Positions 8,549-19,981 of a stretch of 64,000 nt of DNA are shown here, one piece after another. The DNA comes from Cryptomeria japonica (lineage: Eukaryota; Streptophyta; Pinopsida; Cupressales; Cupressaceae), in NCBI RefSeq assembly GCF_030272615.1, contig NC_081406.1, forward strand, positions 473,492,900 through 473,556,899. Direction: 5' to 3'. Each line of letters opens with the position of its first letter. Position 1 is the stretch's first letter. The position numbers were made by a program, and so were the translations under genes. Below the pieces are notes generated by a model that was not told the DNA's origin, made no database searches, and was given only the letters and a program-made list of their open reading frames with translations.

Positions 8549-11500
8549 ATGGCTTCCGCATCTCATACCAGTTCTAGTACATCCATTGAGTCAGAAAGTT
8601 TCATCCAAAGGAAGTCCAAATATAATGCCTTATCACAAGTTCCGGTTGGAGTAATAGTAGAAGAGGGAATCTCTGACTATATTGATTGCAAAATAGAAGA
8701 CCTAGGGTCTTTAGCTATTCACACCCAGTTAGGTTTATTTTACAGCAAGGACAAGAAAATCAAACCAGAATTTAGTATCTTAGAGAAGAAGAAACTCCAT
8801 AATGCAGTATACTTTCTGGAAGACTTCATAGAGGATCATATTAGGATCATTTTGAGCAAAGTCCATGGTGACAAGATGTACCTAGAGAGGACACCTGATA
8901 TCATGCCATAGGCAATTCATGCAGTCACCAGTTTCTACAACACAGGGGAAGTGCTAGCCCTAAGAACGGTAAGCAAAATAGAAATGGCTAAGCTCACCGG
9001 TTCAACAAGTGACTTACGAGGTATGACAGTTAATCCTATCAAGGATGATCTGGTAAAATACGCCTGCATGGTGATAGGCTACAGAACATTCTCAGCCAGT
9101 AGGATTAATTCTGTATCTGCTGCAGCGGTAAATGCCGCTTACCGGATGATTAAAGAGGATGCATATTTGACCTATGCACCGGTATGCATAGGCAACTCTT
9201 GTCTAATCTAAAGTTGATTAAATAGGATAATGCACTGAGATTCAAGTTCAGACAACTATTGGTTGGGTTGTTATTCTATTTCCAAGGCTACTTTCCTGGA
9301 GTAGGAGATGTCCAGTGGTCTCCTGACCAACTGGTAACCAAGCAGATCAAGGAAAGCATTCAAGCCATTGGAACCGGTTACCCTGATGTGCTGAACAAGT
9401 ATTTTGATGAGTTCAGAAGGAAGATGAGTCAAAGGGTGAGGATCTCAAGTGACATCGCTAAGAAATATGAAGATGACATCTGTTTCACCATCCAGGTGGA
9501 CAAATGCCTAATGGAGGCTGTTGAGCCTAGAATGGAAGAAGTGGAGCCAATGGGCTATGAGGTGATGTATGATATGCCTCAACCCTTATTGCCTCGCCTC
9601 TTGATCCTAAGGCTAAGAGGACCGGAACCTATTTGGAGAGGATTGCACCAACCGAGGAACCCTCTGTTAAGAAAGGAAAAGAACCATCTGTAAAGAAAGC
9701 AAAGGCAGTGCCTGCAGCATCGGCACTGGCTACTATTGCAACTCCAAGAGTGACCAAGCGGTCACCTGCAAAGAAGAAACCGGAAGTGGCACCGACAAAA
9801 GCCTTCGAAAGAAAAAGAAAGACTAAGTCAAATGAACCGAACTCTGAAGAGACTGAGTCTGATGAAAAGCCAAAGAAGGCCAGACAGACAAAGAAAATGA
9901 AGAAGAATGAACCGACAACATCCGCACCAGTAAATATTGATATCTCCTCATACAAACCTTTGACACATTATCAAAGGACAATAAATAATATTAGGAGAAA
10001 ATTATTGCAGGATTTAGTAGATTATTATGATGATTTTAATAGTGAGGAGAAAGATGAAGTACTACAAGAAATCATTATTTATTTGTGTAAAAATGACCAG
10101 TCGCCATCAGAGATTAAATCTTAGACACCGGATTCTTTATATAAAGCATTAGATAACAAATGGTGCATTGCCATTGAAAAAGAACAGGAGATTAGGGAGA
10201 AAATCTTTGCACAATACTTTCCCGACCTCTCAAACTCAGAATTATTTGATGTTTTGGATCAAAATAAAGGACTCTTCTTCACAAGGAGAAGAAGACTATG
10301 GTTGTTAGAGGGAAGAATTGATGATGTTGAAAAAGACACTCATCAGCATATGGATTATGCTATCAATTCTCACAAAGCACGTATGGCCAACCTGCAAGCG
10401 AAAAAAGAACCGGTTATTTTCAAACCGGATGAAGTTTTTGATGAAGAAGGAAACTCGGGTGAAGAACCAATCGACACTATTGATGTTGATGCACTAGACA
10501 TAGAAGATGTCACTCGGGACATACCGTCTGAGGGAACATAACAGGTGCAACAAGCTGAACAAGGCAGTGAGCAAGTTGAGGACAGACAAGAAGCGGCTAA
10601 GGAACAGGAAGAGAAAAAGAAGAGGGATGAAGATGAGAAAAAGAGAAAAGAGGAGGAGAAGAGAAAAGAGGAAAAGGAAAAATGAAAAGATGAAGAGAAG
10701 AAGAAGCAAGAAGATGATAGGAAGAAGAAAGAAGAAGAGGAAGAGGAAGAAAAGAAGAAGAAGGAAGAGGAAGAAAAGAAGAAGAAGGAAGAGGAAGAAA
10801 AGAAGAAGAAGGAAGAAGAGAAGAAGAAAAAGGAAGAGGAAAAAAAGAAAGAAGAGGAGAAGAAGAAGGAAGTAGAGAAAAAGAAGAAGGAAGAAGCAGA
10901 CAAGGTAGCGGAAGCGATGAAGAGCACACAGATGGAGACTCCGAAGGCAACCTGGAGTCAAGCCAAACTGGCTAATATCTCTAGTCCTATCGATCTCTAG
11001 TCTGCAAGTGAGTTGGAGCTAATGCGGAGCATCAAGGTTGCTCAAGAATGCCTTGAAATCATTCGAAGGAAAAAGGAGCAAGACATAATTCAAGTGGCTA
11101 TAGACACCCTTACCGATTTGATCCCCGATACCAATCTTCCTAACACTGAATCATCACTAGCACAACTTAAACTACTATGTACTGTAGTGGATGATTAGGT
11201 GCAGAGCCTGGAAGAAGCAGCTGAGGCAAATGTCAAGAAAGAGCATCAAAAGGTTCTTAACATTGCTCTGGTGAAAAAGTTGAATGAACTCTGGTCTGAA
11301 CTTCTGAAAGACCAAAATGATATAAGGGACGCTTTGGATGAGGGAAACTTGCTACTAAGCAAAATCTGTCAACCCCATGTATTCTATGATGATGTGATAG
11401 CTCAGAAGCAAAAGCTTCAAATGGACTTACAGTCCTACTTGAGCACATTTAAGCCACCCTATGATTCCTTTGCAACTTATGGGAAAACCGTTCACCGGTT

Positions 11501-11798
11501 TCAGACCCAGTCAGCCAAAATGGAGCAAGAGATCAGTACACGGTCTAGAGATTTGTAGGCGCTACAACTGGTTTTACTTCCACGTCTGCAAATTCTTCAA
11601 AAGTGTTATCTGAACCTGGATGCCTTAACAGTTATGCAAGAGATGAGCACAGTTGATGCCATGGAGGAACAGGTATCCCAGATACAAACAGAGAAAGAAG
11701 TGGCCACCCCCCTACTTGAGTCCTGGTCTCTATCCATGAAACAATTTTTGCAAGACTATAAATTGGTTTTTGACAAGTATTATTCATTATTGTCATAA
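8549..11798 (+). pseudogene. Additional ORF of about 1080 codons, env-like position, function unknown
   Basis: Open frames run from MASASHTSSSTSIESESF (8549; an alternative ATG is at 8528) to the TAA at 11796-11798. Frameshifts lie near 9215 and 9640, with stops at 8909, 10122, 10539 and elsewhere, several explicable as CAG to TAG. N-terminal segments include DDLVKYACMVIGYRTFSASR and a compact block LLVGLLFYFQGYFPGVGDVQ continuing to YFDEFRRKMSQR. Then come a Lys/Ser/Thr/Pro-rich tract, a helical region, a very long Glu/Lys coiled coil (10600-10910) and further helices ending DYKLVFDKYYSLLS. I see no signal peptide, membrane segment or pol motif. Position between Gag and the polypurine tracts matches the env-like or additional ORF of Sireviruses. 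Whether it is element-specific or captured from the host is unknown. Confidence 0.65.
10719..10872 (+). repeat. 154-bp uninterrupted homopurine tract
   Basis: Every base from 10719 to 10872 is A or G. Three copies of a 24-bp unit encoding EEEEKKKK-type sequence are visible. It lies inside the additional ORF and codes the Glu/Lys coiled coil. Such tracts can form triplex DNA. The Arg/Lys-rich ORF at 10507-10875 in another frame is only its shadow. Confidence 0.9.
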
Positions 11799-11860
11799 AC
11801 TTTTATTATTTTAATATCAAATGGAAACAGGGTTGTTAAGAGGTACTTTTTCATTGTTGG

Positions 11861-12132
11861 GAAAGGGGGAGAAGTACTCTATCTATTTTGGAGAAGAATA
11901 GGGAGAAGTATCTGGTTTTAAAATTTTGATATATGTTTTGATATATGCTATATGCTCTGATATCTCAATGTTTTATGCTCTGTATGCAAAATTGCTATAC
12001 ATTGTATTGATTAAGGGATAGTGTATATGCTTAGGGGGAGCAATTTTGTTAATGGCATGTTTTTGTTGTAAAACATTTAGATGTCAAAATTTTATTTTCC
12101 TAAGTGTTGCCATCAATGCCAAAGGGGGAGAT
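11861..12132 (+). promoter_or_regulatory. Cluster of polypurine-tract-like motifs before the 3' LTR
   Basis: GAAAGGGGGAGAAG (11861), TTAGGGGGAGC (12031) and AAAGGGGGAGAT (12121-12132, abutting the LTR) occur within 270 bp. The last is the likely plus-strand primer. Multiplied PPTs are a described hallmark of Sireviruses. A further TTAGGGGGAGC occurs near 8115, at the end of the Gag-like ORF. Confidence 0.7.
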
Positions 12133-13293
12133 TGTTGGCATTTTTTATGTTTATGTTGTGATTGTCATTGATGGACACACACTTGTATTGAGATCCCCTT
12201 TATATGTATGAGCTAGAGCTCAACCGGTATTTGTTCCAACCAGTATGTTGTATTCTAGTCTTTAGACTATTGGTGATTTCGCAGAATGTGTTTCCCAGTC
12301 TGAAGCGGCATGTCGACCCCAAGCGGTTCGCAGATCTCAAGTGGTACGAGGGAGCAAAGCGGCATAACACATTCTTACCAGTCTTCATTTTTGTCAAACT
12401 GGCAACTGGTATTTTGTATGAACCGGTAATACTCTGTGATGAGTTACCAACCGACATTTTGTGATGAGTTACCAATCCACCGATTGTTTGACGGCGCCGA
12501 CACACTAACGATGCTTTTTGTGTCGTGTTACTGAGTATGTCTAGATTCGTTAAACCTAGGAAATTGTAATATAATCCTATTGGACCGACATGAAATCAGA
12601 TTCCGTTAAAAGGACATCATGTCTAGGGTTTTATGTTATTGCTGAAAGGGTTTATGTTGTGACTAGGGTTTAAGGTGGTTGTTGAGTTGTTGTAAGAGTG
12701 ATATTATCTGAGAAGATCAAGTTGTAACTGAGAGAGAGATAGAGAAGACTGAAGTAATGCTGGAATGCATTAACCATGAGCAATACTGGATCTAACCAAG
12801 CAGTTTGTGCTATTAGATAGATCAAACACTTGTTGATTACTCACATCTTTGACAAGTATGTAGCCCTTAACCGGGTAGGCCCAAAAGCCTTTGTAAAATC
12901 CTCTAACAAGGTGGTTCACCTCTGTGAATCTAAAATCCTCTAGCAAGGTAGTCTTTAATCAGACTTATCTCCTAACAGAGATTGAGATTCCTAACAAGAT
13001 CTGTTCTGGTGAAGAACATTGTAAGACCTTAACCAGTCTAGTTTCTATTCTACAGATAGTGACTTATGAGTTCCATATCACCGTGGTTTTTCCCAGTTGG
13101 GTTTCCACGTCAAATATCTTGTGTTATGGTTGTATTTCTTTTGTGGGTGAATGCTTTATTTGCATTTTGGTTTGCATATGTGATAACTGGTCTATCTGTT
13201 AAACTCTTTTACCATTTTATCTTCAGACTGTTTAAGTGTTTAAGTACAGAGATTTTTGGCATACTAATTCACCCCCCCTCTTAGTATTCATCA
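12133..13293 (+). repeat. 3' LTR of Sirevirus-like element
   Basis: It is 1161 bp, the same length as the 5' LTR and collinear with it, starting TGTTGGCATT and ending TTCATCA. It is directly followed by a rearranged copy of the LINE-A ORF1/ORF2 junction. Confidence 0.88.
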
Positions 13294-14040
13294 AAGTACC
13301 AAACTAAATTGACTTCTATGTTTCATGCAGTGAAGGGGAAGGTCCTTCCCAATGAGCCATGAAGCTCTTAACTTGGAATGTTAGGGGCATGAATGCCCCT
13401 AACAAGAAGCGTATCATAAAATGCCACATCACAACAACTAAATCTAATATCTTAATAATACAAGAAACCAAACTTAACATAGGGGACATTGATACATTTA
13501 GGAAAAGACTAGGAATCATGGAAATGGAAGTAGATGAGTCAACAGAAAGCCAAACTAAACTGACTTCTATGTTTCATGCAGTGAAGGGGAAGGTCCTTCC
13601 CAATGAGCCATGAAGCTCTTAACTTGGAATGTTAGGGGCATGAATGCCCTTAACAAGAAGTGTATCATAAAATGCCACATCACAACAACTAAATCCTATA
13701 TCTTAATAATACAAGAAACCAAACTTAACATAGGGGACATTGATACATTTAGGAAAAGACTAGAGTCATGGAAATGAAACCCCTATCTGAATTGAGAATT
13801 ATAGATGAGTCAACAGAAAGCCAAACTAAACTGACTTCTATGTTTCATGCAGTGAAGGGGAAGGTCCTTCCCAATGAGCCATGAAGCTCTTAACTTGGAA
13901 TGTTAGGGGCATGAATGCCCCTAACAAGAAGCGTATCATAAAATGCCACATCACAACAACTAAATCTGATATCTTAATAATACAAGAAACCAAACTTAAC
14001 ATAGGGGACATTGATACATTTAGGAAAAGACTAGGAGTCA
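13294..14040 (+). repeat. Three tandem copies of the LINE-A ORF1/ORF2 junction
   Basis: The block running from the last codons of ORF1 (CCAAACTAAACTGACTTC), through the ATGA overlap, to ORF2 codon 52 (AAAAGACTAG) is present with its ATG at 13359, 13610 and 13881, spaced 251 and 271 bp apart. A fourth copy (ATG at 5457) lies left of the Sirevirus-like element. Copies are nearly identical. Join points fall near ATGGAAATG, where ORF2 is fused back to ORF1 tail sequence of different lengths. This is a local amplification, not part of normal LINE structure. Confidence 0.85.
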
Positions 14041-17000
14041 TGGAAATGGAAGGCTCCCCAACAATGGGAGCCTCTGGGGTCTTGCAGTGATTTGGGACCT
14101 TAGATTTGTCTCCTTCACTAAAGATAGATGTCAAGAAAATTGGATGAGTGGTTGGGTGAAGAGCATTAAGAATAACTTGTAGTTCCTCTTGATAAATGTT
14201 TATGGACCAACACAGAATAGGGACAAAAGAAAGGTTTGGTGTGAAATAGATTAATATCTACTAGCATTCACAAACCATATCTGTATAGTAGGAGGGGACT
14301 TTAATGCCATAACTAATCATACAGAGAAATGGAGAGGAATTCGGAAAGTACCTCAATTGGCCACTGATTTCAAGGACTGGATCAATAAAAATAATTTTAT
14401 GGAAAGTAAAACGGCTAAATATTCATTCACATGGAATAATAGAAGAAGAGGTTTTAGCAACATAGAAGAAAAATTAGACAGATTATTTCTTAAAGGAAGT
14501 CTAATGTAATTCCCTTATACCCTTTCTATAGACATTATCCCTATATCTGGATCAAATCATTATCTTGTCTAGCTAACCATAAAAGAAGATACAAGGCCCA
14601 TAAGGTTCCTTTTCAAGTTTGAACAAATGTGGTTGAAGGATGATAAAATATTAGAGTTAATAGAGCAATGCTGGAAGGAGGTAGATATTTCAGGATCAAA
14701 GTTATTTAAGGTAGTTAGAAAATTAAAAATATTAAAAAACAAACTGATTTAATGGAATAAAAATCACTTCGACAACATCTTTGAGTCAAAGATAAAATTG
14801 GAAGAAGAACTTGAAAGGGTTAATAATGCAGTAATTGAAAATGGTATGAATGAGTCACTATATCTTAGAGAAAAGAGGCTATTAGTTGAATACAAAGATA
14901 TCTTAGCTAAGGAAGAATTTTTTTGGCACCAGAAGTCTAGAGAAACCTGGCTTAATGCTGGGGATAAGAACACTAAATTCTTCCATAATAGCTATAAGCA
15001 AATAAGAACTATAAATAGAATAACTAAAATCATAAATGGTTGTGGTGTCAGTTTAGAGGACCCTATTTAGATAGCAGTTGAGGCTGTTAGGCATTATGAG
15101 AATATCTTAAATAATTGGGAGGGCTCTAATTTAGGTAATCAAAACACAATTCTAGCAAGTATCCCTAAGGTTATAATGAAAGATCAAAATAAGAATTTGC
15201 TAGCCAGATTCTCTAAAGCTTAGGTAGAAGTTGAACTAATGCAAATGAACCCAGACAAGGCTCCAAGACTGGATGGGTTCCCAGCTTCCTTCTTCTAGAA
15301 ATGTTGGTACTTCATAGGTGATGAGATCACAGAGGCCCTAGAAGGGGTGAGGAACTTAGGAACCCTGCTTAAGGAAATTAACAATACCTTTGTAGCTCTT
15401 ATACCCAAGAGATATAGAGAAGAAATTTTGGATGATTTTAGGCCAATAGTGCTATGTAACACCACCTACAAACTACTCACCAAGACCATTGCAAATAGAA
15501 TTCAAAAGTTGCTCCCTTACTTAATTAGTGAAGAGAAAACAGGCTTCGTCCTTGGAAGGTCTATATATGAAGAGGTTATCATAGCCCATGAAGCCATTCA
15601 TTCTATTTAGCAGAATGGTGAGCCGAGTATGCTAATAAAATTAGACATTAAGAAAGCCTATGATAAGGTAGAGTGGCATTTTTTGTGCAAATGTTTAGAA
15701 GCCTTTGGCTTTGCTAAACAATGGATCAACCTAATATTTGAATGTATTTCCACTCCAAAAATGTCAATCCTTGTAAATGGTACCCCAAAAGGTTTTTTCA
15801 ACATTTCTAGAGGTTTGAGACAAGGAGATCCCATATCTCCCTTCTTATTCATTATTATGGCGGAATCTTTGGGTAGAACAATTACAAATGCTAGAGAAAG
15901 GAATATTGTTAAGGAGATCAAAATAACTGGTGACTTAGCTTCTACCACGCATCAACAATTTGTTGATGACACCATGCTATTTGGCCATGGAGATAGACAA
16001 GAAGCACAAGCACTTAAAAATATTCTTGATTCCTACACTAAGGCCTTAGGACAGGAAATTAGCAAAGAAAAATAAATAAATAAATTCTTCAATATGAATT
16101 TGAACAAGTAAAATGTAATATGCAACACTCTAAACTTTAAAAGAGGCAATTTGGCATGTAAATACTTGGGGCTGCCCCTTGATAAAGGATGTAGAGCCAC
16201 AAAATTAAGGGATCAGATAGTGTCTCAAATAAAGAAGATAATAGAATCCTGGAAAGGTAAATGACTCTCCTCTGCAGGAAGAGTAGCTATGTTAAAATCA
16301 GTACTATCAGCTATGCCAATATATCAATTGTCTTGTATGAATCTCCCTATGGTAAAGAAGGAGGAATTGAACAAACACCTGAGAATCTTCTTCTGGCAAG
16401 GAATGGGGGAAAAAAAGAAAATCTCATTATTGGCTTGGGATAAGGTTTGTAGGCCCAAGGAGGAAGGGGTGCTGGATTCAAAAGTATTAAATAACAGAGA
16501 AAGGCATTAGAGGATAAATTAATTTAGAGAATGTACAAAAACCCTAACTTGAAATGGGTTAAAATCCTCAGCTACAAATACCTAAATAACAATGATCCTA
16601 CTAGTATTTTTAGGACTCCATCCCCTCCAAGAGGTTCATGTATATGGAACTTTATGTTAGAATGCAGAAGCATTATTATTGAGAAATTAATGTGGAACTT
16701 GGGCAATGAAGAATAAGCCATGTTCCGGTTTGACTCTTGGGGTGGTCTTACAGCTATAGAAAGACTTTCCAACTTCGAGACCTCGAAAACCCTCTTAGAA
16801 ACTCTATGGGACAAAAATGTTAGGGATTACATTGAAGTTGAGGATGGGGAAATCACTAAAGGATGGAAATGGAATTCCTTATCTAACATTAACATCCCAA
16901 ACTGGGAAAGAGATGAGATCTTGAGGATCCTAAAAAATAGGAATATAACCTTTCACTTTGGAGTCGATAGATTGGATGGCTCAAAATATAGAGACTACAA

Positions 17001-17730
17001 TACTAAGGATGGGTATAACTACTTTGTTAGAAGACAGTTAATTCCCAAGTCTAATATACCACTGGAACTCTGTTGGGACAAGAATTTTTCACCTAAGGCT
17101 AGAATGTTTTCATGGTTGGCTTTACAGAATAGGATCCTGACTACTGATAGGTTTAGAAAAATGGGTTATGAAGGACCAAGTAGATGCCCACTATGTGAAG
17201 AAGAAGAGGAGGATGTTGATCATATATTAGTGACCTATAGGTTCTCTCACTAATGTTGGATGTGGATTTGCAACAAGTTGGGATAGAGCTCAGCATTGCC
17301 CAACTCCATCTTGAGAATGTTCCAAGCTTGGTCTGTCATAAAGAAGTGTTGTATGTATGGTAGCCTATGGATAGTGGCACCCTCTATTGTTATCTAGGAG
17401 CTATGGAAATAACATAATAGACAGGTATTTAAGCACAAGCAGATGACCTGGGAACAACTAACAAATAAAATAGAGGTTGCCATCACTGAAATTGTAAATA
17501 GTAGGATTATAAATAAGTAAAAAATGAAGGCCAAAATGACTTACTGGGATGAGAAGATGAGGGGTAGATGGATTGGTCTTAATATTCCTCCCTATGTTGG
17601 GCCTAGATTTGAGGAAAATAATCGTAAGAGAGAAGAATGTAGGTGGTAGCCTCCTAAGGATGGATGGTTCAAGCTCAACTTCAATGGTGCATCATGTGGT
17701 AACCCTGGTCAGGTAGGCATAGGAGGTTGT
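13881..17730 (+). pseudogene. LINE-A ORF2: endonuclease, reverse transcriptase, zf-RVT, RNase H start
   Basis: Continuing from the third junction copy, the endonuclease shows GGDFNAI, LDRLFL and ISGSNHYLV (14300-14570; the usual SDH is SNH). The RT region has NPDKAP (about 15250), then LIPKRYREEILDDFRPI, KLDIKKAYDKVEW, RGLRQGDPISPFLFI and the catalytic FVDDTMLFG (15960-15990). Then LGLPL, a thumb region, and a zf-RVT with CPLC and H (about 17180-17225). RNase H starts GWFKLNFNGASCGNPG (17660-17710), where the first catalytic Asp is Asn. More than ten stops are scattered through it, many at TAG or TGA positions that could have been Gln, Arg or Trp. The solo LTR interrupts RNase H at 17731. Confidence 0.85.
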
Positions 17731-18639
17731 TGTTGGAATCCAAGAACACTGAGAGTGGGGGTGAATCAATGTTCTCCCAGTTAGAGTAATTTTAACCTTA
17801 TTAACAAATCCAATTATTAATCGGTATGCATAAAAGAAAGTAACAAGAAGTAATATCAATGCAACCACATGAATCAACACCATAACATAGATATTTATAC
17901 ATGGAAAACCTCAAAGAGGAAAAACCATGATGGGATTTGTGACCCACAATATCTATCCACTGGCCAAATGAATAAATATTACAAGAGGGGCATGCACATG
18001 TAGAAAGGCACACTGCCTAGAGCACACTGCTCATCACAAAAGGAGCCTCACTGACTACAGATCCAAATACTGGATTACAAACAAAAACTAAACTCAAAAT
18101 GTGCATCAGCTATGCTGGATGAGTTTCGGTTAAAGAATTGTCTGTATCGGTTATACTGTAACCTCCCTTACCAATATCTTAGATCGCTTCCCAATCCTCT
18201 AGACCAATAATCAAGACCGATTGCAGATCTTTACATTCGCGTTCTATCGATCAAGATAACATCACAAAACCTTTCGCATCACTTATCTATTATATCTCCC
18301 ATATATCCACATCATACAAAATGACCTAACCTGGACTGACTTATATACCCATTTACATGAATAAACACAAATTCCTTATGTCGGCTTACAAACATATCAC
18401 AAAATATAAGACACATGTCGGCCCAGATAAAATATAAACATAAAACAATATGACTGTTGTCGCTTCCGCGCTTGCCAAATCAATCTCCTATGTTGGCCTT
18501 AGAATACTAGTTCCAAGTTTTTCCAATTCCCTGAATGTCGGTGTAGTGAATGTCGGTTACCTTGATTGCCAGATCTCCCATGAAGTGTGTTTCCATCAAT
18601 GACAACACTTATAACCCGGATGAGTGTCAATTTCCAACA
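17731..18639 (-). repeat. Solo LTR (Sirevirus-like family) inside LINE-A RNase H
   Basis: The 909 bp are bounded by TGTTGGAA and its inverse TTCCAACA. On the minus strand it begins TGTTGGAAATTGACACTC, then TTGTCATTGATGG and ACACACTT, and ends with a CACCCCCACTCTCAGTG block. These match the start and end of the LTRs at 5613 and 12133, so it is the same superfamily in opposite orientation. No second LTR or internal region is present. The flanks GTTGT and ATCTT do not match, so the target duplication is lost or the LTR arose by inter-element recombination. RNase H reading resumes exactly after it. Confidence 0.75.
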
Positions 18640-18977
18640 ATCTTCATAATTCAAATGGAATTAAGGTGGCAGGGTTTGCAAAACCAATTGGTTTTGAAAC
18701 TAATACCATGGCTGAGATGATGGCCCTTGTGGAATGGCTTCTCATACGTGAAGATAGGAAGGTGGAGAAACTGGCCATTGAAGGTGATTTTACAATTGTG
18801 ATTAATGCTTTAAGAAAAGGATCTATGACAAACTAGAGGCTTAATACAATTCTAACAAGAGCCCTTCATTTAGTCCAATCATTCAAGAAGACAATTTTCA
18901 ACCACATATATAGAGAGGGAAACTCCCGCGTAGATGAACTAGAAAATATGGGGTCCGATGAAATAATCATTATGTAA
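18640..18977 (+). pseudogene. LINE-A ORF2, RNase H remainder
   Basis: NLHNSNGIKVAGFAKPIGFE, then TNTMAEMMALVEWL (catalytic Glu), LAIEGDFTIVINALRKG (catalytic Asp) and YREGNSRVDELENMGSD (last Asp) continue the RNase H domain broken at 17730. One stop lies at about 18834; the terminal TAA is at 18975-18977. With FNGAS upstream, one of the four acidic residues is missing. Confidence 0.75.
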
Positions 18978-19981
18978 GGAGGTTGCTTGATGAAATTCTT
19001 AAATCCTTGGTAGAATCAGGATTTGGGAGAATAGGGCAGTTGTAGAATATTAGTAAAACTAGGATAACTAACAATAATGCAGACAAATATTCAGAAAAAG
19101 GTTTAGAGGATTGTTGTTCATATCAACAATGGATGACTCAACCTTCGTATATAACTAGTAATTCTTACTATTAACAACTCAGTTGAGCCTAAGAGGATTA
19201 TAGGTTGGTTTTAATTATCTACGACTCGGTTCTTATAGAAGGTATATAATTACATTTATATATACACATATACATTTATATGTGGGATGGACCAAAATTT
19301 TCCAGCTTAAAGTAAATCTATTAAGATTGAAATTAAGAATACGAAAGAAACTAATATGCTCAATATAGGTCTCATCTAAGGTAAATACTTAGGAAAAGGA
19401 AGTAGATTAGGCAATCATTATTTATAGCTTTATGGAATGTATTTATACTTAATAAACATTTTATCAGCAATATAGGATGGGCTATCGTTCCTTTCAAAGG
19501 CTTTAAAAGAGAAGACTCTAAATCGTAAATAATAGCGATGGCTTCGGTGTGGTTGAGACTCTGGCATTCCTAGGAAATGGTTAGTATTGGACAAAAACAT
19601 TGGAAGAAAAGTGACTCTTAGAGAAATGAGCTTACTTTAATAGGAAATGACCCCTTAATTAATAATGTAAGTCTATGAAACCCACTTCTACAAGTAGAGG
19701 TATTGATAATGAGTACCCTCGATATTAGTATTAACATATGTAGCTAGCAGCTCATGGTTTCTTGGTGAGACGGCCATATCTAGTAGATCTCCATCAATAC
19801 CCATACTTCTCGAGGGACTTCTCACTTAATGTGAAATTTTATCATCATTAATTATCTGCACCATCTTTGGCTATTAAACAGGATGGTCTACCTTTGTTTC
19901 TTGCGAAATTTCTTTGAATTGTAGTATCTAACATCGGTGGAGTCGCACATTGTGTTGTTTCCTAAGGCATAGCTTAGAATG
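18978..19981 (+). other. Presumed LINE-A 3' region, non-coding
   Basis: One kilobase of AT-rich sequence with no open frame above 60 codons and no recognisable element ends. It follows RNase H without an A-tail, so it is best read as 3' untranslated sequence of LINE-A. Confidence 0.4.

Larger units (their letters stand above)
5613..13293 (+). mobile_element. Non-autonomous Sirevirus-like (Copia-type) LTR retrotransposon without pol
   Basis: Two 1161-bp LTRs (5613-6773 and 12133-13293) bound a 5.36-kb internal region. The PBS TGGTATCAGAGCC (tRNA-iMet type) follows the 5' LTR. Three polypurine-tract-like AGGGGGAG motifs crowd the 3' end, as is typical of Sireviruses. The interior encodes a coiled-coil/zinc-knuckle Gag-like protein (6824-8232) and a separate long ORF (8549-11798). 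I see no protease, integrase, RT or RNase H, so mobilisation would need another element. The two LTRs show about 21 differences in their first 390 bp, mostly transitions. No 5-bp target duplication is visible (TAGGA on the left, AAGTA on the right), consistent with rearrangement of the flanking LINE repeats. Confidence 0.85.

Noticed and set aside
10507-10875. Arg/Lys-rich 122-codon ORF
   Set aside because: Out-of-frame translation of the homopurine tract; the in-frame reading is the Glu/Lys coiled coil of the extra ORF.
5608-13298. 5-bp target duplication for the Sirevirus-like element
   Set aside because: TAGGA and AAGTA differ; the flanking LINE repeats have been rearranged.
17726-18644. 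Clean solo-LTR target duplication
   Set aside because: GTTGT on the left and ATCTT on the right do not match, so no target duplication is claimed.
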